Positions 7,325-10,882 of a stretch of 10,882 nt of DNA are shown here, in pieces. Position 1 is the first letter of the stretch, and each line of letters opens with the position of its first letter. A program made the translations under genes and the position numbers. Where the stretch lies: contig JAJZHT010000030.1 of assembly GCA_021804455.1 (NCBI GenBank), positions 1 to 10,882 of the forward strand. The letters are read 5' to 3'. Origin of the DNA: Pseudomonadota bacterium. GTDB lineage: Bacteria > Pseudomonadota > Alphaproteobacteria > Paracaedibacterales > CAIULA01. Under the pieces are notes generated by a model. It was given only the letters and a program-made list of their open reading frames with translations, ran no database searches and was not told the origin of the DNA.

Positions 7325-7717
7325 ATGGATTCAAAACCAACTCAGCAAGATGTTCTAGGCGTCGTTACGCAACATGAACAGATAGCGCGCGATTTTGGGT
7401 TTGTTTGGGATAATATTGATCAGATTTTAGAGCAAATTCAAAGCGAATGTTTAGAGGTTAAGCATGCGTGGTTACGGGGAGATCAAAAAAATTTAGAGGA
7501 AGAAATTGGTGATCTTATTAATGCTACCATTTCCTTGGCAATTTTTTGTGATTTGAATCCTACAGAAACATTGGCAAAAAACAATAAGAAATTTCATAAA
7601 CGTTATCAGACAGTTGTTTCTTTGGTTCAATCTGATGGTTTGGATGACCTCAAAGGTCAACCTTTAAGTGTTTTGTTGAATTACTGGCAAAAGGCAAAAG
7701 AAATGTGTCTTTCTTAA
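7325..7717 (+). CDS. stand-alone MazG-like nucleotide pyrophosphohydrolase
   Basis: MazG-type enzymes hydrolyse nucleoside triphosphates to monophosphate and pyrophosphate, usually as house-cleaning of non-canonical nucleotides or to tune (p)ppGpp-related responses. The 130-residue product is a single domain with the metal-binding pattern ExxE (Glu41, Glu44) followed by EEExxGD-type residues (Glu58-Asp63, EEEIGD), then INATISLAIFCDLNPTETLAKNNKKFHKRY, which closely follows the second half of E. coli MazG. It is about half the length of E. coli MazG (two tandem domains), so this is a one-domain relative; activity and substrate are not shown by sequence. The start is the ATG at 7325, because AAGGTG at 7313-7318 is its ribosome binding site; a GTG within that site (7316) would lengthen the protein by three residues and is less likely. 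It converges on nrdR with 13 bases between the stop codons. Confidence 0.85.
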   Translation: MDSKPTQQDVLGVVTQHEQIARDFGFVWDNIDQILEQIQSECLEVKHAWLRGDQKNLEEEIGDLINATISLAIFCDLNPTETLAKNNKKFHKRYQTVVSLVQSDGLDDLKGQPLSVLLNYWQKAKEMCLS

Positions 7718-7730
7718 TGGAAAAAGAGGC

Positions 7731-8195
7731 CTACCCGTTTCCTTGATCATGGTCCAGCTGTTGAATAAGCTTAATAAAGTCGGTGACACTGCTGAATTCA
7801 TGATAAACACTGGCGAATCGAACGTATGCAACAGCGTCTAGATGTGAAAGAGCTTGCATGGCCATTTCGCCGATGGTGCGGGTAGAGATTTCATGGTCGC
7901 CGCATGTTTCAAGTTGACGGATAAGGCTTGAAATCAAACGTTCGATTCGGTCAGGGTCAAGGACCCGTTTATGAACCGCTGTTGTAATGGACTGGGCCAG
8001 TTTATTACGATCAAAAGGCACACGGACACCATTCTTTTTGACAACAACCAGGTCACGAAGTTGGGTATGCTCAAAGGTGGTAAAACGTGATCCACATTCC
8101 CCACAAAGGCGTCGCCGACGTATGGAAGCATGATCTTCTGTTGTACGCGAATCTTTAACGGAGGTATCAGGGTGGCCACAAAAGGGACAACGCAT
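7731..8195 (-). CDS. nrdR: transcriptional repressor NrdR
   Basis: NrdR senses ATP/dATP through an ATP-cone and represses ribonucleotide reductase genes by binding paired NrdR boxes. The 154-residue protein has the usual length. An N-terminal zinc ribbon uses Cys3, Cys6, Cys31 and Cys34 (CPFC and CGEC) with the conserved RRRRLCGECGSRFTTFE stretch. The ATP-cone follows from about residue 49 (VVKKNGVRVPFDRNKL) to about 139, including AVAYVRFASVY. The ATG directly abuts the glyA stop codon (TAAATG), and AGGA lies about 8 bases upstream within the glyA end, so the two are translationally linked. The glyA-nrdR order is common in alphaproteobacteria. No nrd gene is present in the window, so its targets lie elsewhere. 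I found no hairpin terminator after the stop. Confidence 0.97.
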   Translation of the reverse strand: MRCPFCGHPDTSVKDSRTTEDHASIRRRRLCGECGSRFTTFEHTQLRDLVVVKKNGVRVPFDRNKLAQSITTAVHKRVLDPDRIERLISSLIRQLETCGDHEISTRTIGEMAMQALSHLDAVAYVRFASVYHEFSSVTDFIKLIQQLDHDQGNG

Positions 8196-9455
8196 TTATA
8201 GTTCCTGGTAAATGGGAAAAAGCTGACAGAGATTCGTGACGTTCTCTTTGATATGGGAAAGGACAGATTCGAGTTGATTTTTTTGGGCAGCCTGTAAAAC
8301 GTCGGCAATCATATGTCCCACTTGAACGCACTCCTCGATGCCAAAACCACGCGTTGTTACGGCCGGGGTTCCCAGCCGGATACCCGAGGTCGTACTGGGG
8401 GGGAGGGGGTCAAAAGGAATCCCATTCTTATTGCAGGTAATGGAAGCTTGTTCTAAAACCTCTTCGGCAACTTTTCCTGTGAGGTGATAATTGCTAAGGT
8501 CTACCAGCATTAAGTGAGTATCTGTACCTCCTGCCACAAGGGTTAATCCTCGCTCAACCAGGACTTGGCCTAAGGCTTTAGCATTCGCTACAACCTGTTT
8601 GATATAATCTTTAAAGCCCGGGCTTAAAGCTTCGGCGAAAGCCACGGCTTTGGCGGCGATTACGTGCATCAAAGGTCCGCCTTGTAAACCTGGAAAGACG
8701 GCTGAATTGATTTTTTTCCCTAGGTCTGTGTCGCAGCTGAGAATAACGCCCCCCCGGGGACCGCGCAGTGTTTTATGCGTGGTGGAAGTCACAATATGCG
8801 CATAAGGCAGGGGATTGGATAACACACCTCCGGCCACAAGGCCAGCAATATGAGCCATATCGACCAACAAGAACGCCCCTACGGAGTCTGCAATCGCACG
8901 AAAACGTGAGAAATCGATTTCTCTTGGATAGGCTGACCCCCCCGCAATAATAAGGCGAGGGCGATGTTGTTTAGCAAGAGCTTCAATTTCATCATAGTTT
9001 AAAATCTGGGTTTGACGATCCACAGAATAGGTGACGACATGAAACCACTTTCCCGATAAGTTGACGGGTGACCCATGGGTAAGGTGTCCTCCTGCTGCTA
9101 AAGACATCCCTAGAATTGTATCACCTGGGTTTAAAAGGGCCAACATAACAGCCTGGTTCGCCTGCGAACCGGAGTGGGGTTGAACATTCGCAAAAGAACA
9201 TCCAAAAAGTTCCTTTAAACGTTCAATCGCCAGATTTTCAATGACATCAACGTGCTCGCATCCCCCATAATAACGACGTCCGGGATAACCTTCTGCGTAT
9301 TTATTGGTTAAAATAGAACCTTGAGCTTCTAAAACAGCTTGAGAAACAATATTTTCCGAGGCAATCAGCTCAATTTGATATTTCTGGCGGTAAAGTTCAT
9401 TTTGAAGGGCAGTGAAGACCTCAGAATCCTTCTCTTTTAAGGGAGTTTGCAGCAT
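8196..9455 (-). CDS. glyA: serine hydroxymethyltransferase
   Basis: This PLP-dependent cytosolic enzyme interconverts serine and glycine while loading tetrahydrofolate with a one-carbon unit, feeding purine, thymidylate and methionine synthesis. The 419-residue protein is full length (E. coli 417). Visible landmarks are LIASENIVS (residues 30-38), [15 protein letters not shown] (51-65), [11 protein letters not shown] (90-100), [13 protein letters not shown] (198-210), and the PLP-binding lysine Lys228 in [13 protein letters not shown]. The reading frame stays open upstream to an ATG at 9515, but those 20 residues are translated tRNA sequence, so the start is the ATG at 9455, preceded by a GGGG stretch about 9 bases upstream. 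Only 15 bases separate it from the CCA end of tRNA-Thr. It heads a tight pair with nrdR. By eye its base composition is richer in G+C than the LRR, kup and surface-protein genes, as expected of a conserved gene. Confidence 0.98.
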   Translation of the reverse strand: MLQTPLKEKDSEVFTALQNELYRQKYQIELIASENIVSQAVLEAQGSILTNKYAEGYPGRRYYGGCEHVDVIENLAIERLKELFGCSFANVQPHSGSQANQAVMLALLNPGDTILGMSLAAGGHLTHGSPVNLSGKWFHVVTYSVDRQTQILNYDEIEALAKQHRPRLIIAGGSAYPREIDFSRFRAIADSVGAFLLVDMAHIAGLVAGGVLSNPLPYAHIVTSTTHKTLRGPRGGVILSCDTDLGKKINSAVFPGLQGGPLMHVIAAKAVAFAEALSPGFKDYIKQVVANAKALGQVLVERGLTLVAGGTDTHLMLVDLSNYHLTGKVAEEVLEQASITCNKNGIPFDPLPPSTTSGIRLGTPAVTTRGFGIEECVQVGHMIADVLQAAQKNQLESVLSHIKENVTNLCQLFPIYQEL

Positions 9456-9470
9456 TGTTATACCCCGAAG

Positions 9471-9545
9471 TGGTGCCGCAGGAGGGAATCGAACCCTCGA
9501 CCTCACCCTTACCAAGGGTGTGCTCTACCACTGAGCCACTGCGGC
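9471..9545 (-). tRNA. tRNA-Thr, anticodon GGT
   Basis: The minus strand folds as a complete 75-base cloverleaf with encoded CCA: acceptor stem GCCGCAG/CTGCGGC, D arm GCTC/GAGC, anticodon stem CACCC/GGGTG, loop TTGGTAA with anticodon GGT (complement of 9511-9513), five-base variable region AGGTC, T arm GAGGG/CCCTC with loop TTCGATT, discriminator A (9474), and CCA at 9471-9473. All stems are fully paired. It reads threonine codons ACC and ACT. Its 3' end is 15 bases from the glyA ATG on the same strand, so tRNA processing would release an mRNA with a very short leader. Confidence 0.97.
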
Positions 9546-9570
9546 GCGGAACTTTTGAAAAAGTAACCCG

Positions 9571-9599
9571 ATCATGTCATAGCTTTTTGTGATAGGCAA
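9571..9599 (-). promoter_or_regulatory. promoter candidate for tRNA-Thr (and perhaps glyA-nrdR)
   Basis: On the minus strand TTGCCT (9594-9599) is followed after 17 bases by CATGAT (9571-9576), each matching the sigma-70 consensus at four of six positions. Directly after the -10 the sequence is CGGG, a GC-rich discriminator like those of stringently controlled stable-RNA promoters. Transcription would start about 20 to 25 bases before the tRNA 5' end. The site lies in the 85-base gap between the LRR gene and the tRNA. Confidence 0.4.
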
Positions 9600-9630
9600 G
9601 ACTCACCTCACATTCAGAGATAGGTTCTCT

Positions 9631-10863
9631 TCAATGCCTTCCTGGCCGAATTCTTTGGCAATACTGGGATTGTTTTTCCCAATTTTGTTCTGTTAGTAAT
9701 TTACCTTCGTAATAAGTTATTTGGGTGTGTGTTTCTTGGGGTGACTGAATACTTAGATTATGCTGAATATCATTGTAAACGTGCGGTTTGGTTTTTGAAA
9801 ATTCAATGTAGTACGTATTCCAATCTTCGGTTTCAAATTTACCCGTCATCCTGGAAGCCATACGTTTTTCAACCACATAAGTTTTTTCACCCTTTGGTGG
9901 CTGACACATGTAGGTATAAATTTTTTCTGAAGAAAGATTCCCAACATTCAGCGCTTTATAAGATCCAAAAATCTGGATTTTTGGATCTTCCCAATCCCAA
10001 TGACGATGATAGCTTTGGAAAAATACATACTGATCAGGATCTATTTTTTCAATTGTTTTAGGGGCAGAATAAATTAAAGGTTGTTGAGTTTTGATTAATA
10101 TCAAGTCTTTTCCATAATATTTGGCCTGGAGTTTTCTTTCTTCTAAAACAATTTGCAAGGATCGCAAGGCTTGTTGATTGTGATAATTATCCTTATTTCC
10201 AATCGAAATAGAGAGTGATTCTAAAGAAGGGGTTTTTTGCAGAAATTCTGTTAGAATTGGCAATAAAGTTTCAGATTTCCAAGTGTTTTTTTGGATTAAT
10301 CGAAGACTAGTGATATTGCTGCCCGCCAAAGTTTCAAGAAACGCTTCTATCCCCTTTGCGGTTAGTGCGTTATTATCAAGATTGATTTCTTTTAGGTTAT
10401 TCTTCTCCCCTCTTTGTTTAATGATTTGGGCAATTTTTAACGCTGAAACATCTCCCAGATTTTGATTGGAAAAATCTAAAGATTCTAGAGACCAAGTAAG
10501 AATTTTTTCTAAAAATTTAGATGAAGGGTCTGAAAACAATACGTCTTCTAAAGTAAGATATTTGTTGTCAATTTTGATGATGTATTGGTAGAGATCTTGC
10601 CATAGATCTTTATCAATACCTTTCCAAGAAAGAGTTTTAAGATTTGAAGTTTTTTGACAAAATTCTGCCAGAGCTTTTGCAACATCAGGAGTCAGGGCAA
10701 CGTAGTTAAAGCAAAGATTTTGCAAAGAGGTAAAGCCCTTATATTTTAAAAAATATTCTAAATCGGAGGGCTGAATTCCTACTTGTCCCGAAAGATTCAA
10801 CTCTTCCACAGTGTTAGCGATCTTCCCAAGGAGATGGTGAATATCACTGGAGGCGTGCTTCAT
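9631..10863 (-). CDS. leucine-rich-repeat protein, C-terminal half unrecognised; 5' end may lie outside the window
   Basis: The visible product is 410 residues. Residues about 18-240 contain degenerate leucine-rich repeats of the ribonuclease-inhibitor type (about 28 residues, helix in each repeat), for example VEELNLSGQVGI, LKTLSWKGID, LESLDFSNQNLGDVSALKIAQII, LKEINLDNNALTAKGIEAFLETL, ITSLRLIQ and LESLSISIGN. Such repeats bind proteins and, in host-associated bacteria, often belong to secreted effectors. Residues about 245-410 form a separate region rich in Tyr, Trp and Lys that I do not recognise. No signal peptide or membrane segment is visible. The reading frame has no stop between the ATG at 10863 and the window end, and no Shine-Dalgarno site precedes that ATG, so the true start may be further upstream. 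It lies on the strand of tRNA-Thr, glyA and nrdR but is separated from them by 85 bases with a promoter candidate. The effector role is inference. Confidence 0.8.
   Translation of the reverse strand: MKHASSDIHHLLGKIANTVEELNLSGQVGIQPSDLEYFLKYKGFTSLQNLCFNYVALTPDVAKALAEFCQKTSNLKTLSWKGIDKDLWQDLYQYIIKIDNKYLTLEDVLFSDPSSKFLEKILTWSLESLDFSNQNLGDVSALKIAQIIKQRGEKNNLKEINLDNNALTAKGIEAFLETLAGSNITSLRLIQKNTWKSETLLPILTEFLQKTPSLESLSISIGNKDNYHNQQALRSLQIVLEERKLQAKYYGKDLILIKTQQPLIYSAPKTIEKIDPDQYVFFQSYHRHWDWEDPKIQIFGSYKALNVGNLSSEKIYTYMCQPPKGEKTYVVEKRMASRMTGKFETEDWNTYYIEFSKTKPHVYNDIQHNLSIQSPQETHTQITYYEGKLLTEQNWEKQSQYCQRIRPGRH
9960..9989. repeat. 30-base perfect inverted repeat inside the LRR gene
   Basis: The arms AAGATCCAAAAATC (9960-9973) and GATTTTTGGATCTT (9976-9989) are exact reverse complements separated by TG. 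As RNA this would fold into a 12 to 13-bp stem with a 4 to 6-base loop. It lies in frame in the LRR gene's C-terminal half, encoding roughly EDPKIQIFGSY on the minus strand, so it does not break the protein. No T-tract follows it, so it is not a standard terminator. Confidence 0.85.
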
Positions 10864-10882
10864 ATGAAAAAAAGAGTTGGTT

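Noticed and set aside
7934..8308. Minus-strand open frame of 124 residues across the glyA-nrdR junction
   Set aside because: It is a frame-shifted shadow of two well-conserved genes.
9729..10061. Plus-strand open frame of 110 residues opposite the LRR gene
   Set aside because: It is antisense to a gene with recognisable repeats, and has no family features of its own.
1..10882. CRISPR arrays, transposases, phage genes or toxin-antitoxin pairs
   Set aside because: No regularly spaced repeats, no transposase or integrase motifs and no paired small genes of that type were seen; the MazG-like protein is a pyrophosphohydrolase, not part of a MazEF module.

Overview
The window looks like a chromosomal segment from an AT-rich, host-associated alphaproteobacterium. 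The S9 protein (N-terminally extended, with the alphaproteobacterial block [17 protein letters not shown]), the L13 protein and the adjacent glyA-nrdR pair all fit that class. Two proteins with a eukaryote-interacting look, a secreted coiled-coil/polyproline protein and a leucine-rich-repeat protein, suggest an intracellular or symbiotic lifestyle such as Holosporales or Rickettsiales. That placement is inference from protein character; no rRNA or other taxonomic marker was tested.

Layout. Bases 1-179 hold a possible weak terminator and an AT-rich promoter region. On the plus strand, 180-953 encodes a small outer-membrane beta-barrel with a signal peptide. Seventeen bases later, 971-4057 encodes a 1028-residue exported protein with a long Glu/Lys/Gln-rich coiled coil, a large helical middle and a formin-like polyproline tract of GAPPPPP repeats near its C-terminus. 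This pair is the accessory, most interesting part of the window. A strong bidirectional hairpin terminator (4069-4102) ends it and also ends the minus-strand rplM-rpsI ribosomal operon that converges on it. Upstream of rplM lie its promoter candidates and then kup, a full-length potassium uptake permease on the minus strand. Kup diverges from a small stand-alone MazG-type nucleotide pyrophosphohydrolase at 7325-7717.

The right part is a minus-strand block: an LRR protein (9631-10863, reading frame open at the window edge), then a tRNA-Thr(GGT) with a promoter candidate of its own, then glyA starting only 15 bases after the tRNA CCA end, then nrdR starting directly after the glyA stop codon. 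The tRNA, glyA and nrdR probably share a transcript, joining translation, one-carbon metabolism and control of ribonucleotide reductase. nrdR and mazG converge with 13 bases between them and no recognisable terminator.

Housekeeping genes (rpsI, rplM, kup, nrdR, glyA, tRNA-Thr) appear intact. I saw no transposase, CRISPR array, phage gene or clearly broken gene. The main candidates for new biology are the barrel plus polyproline-protein pair, the LRR protein with its unrecognised C-terminal half, and a near-perfect 30-base inverted repeat inside the LRR gene.
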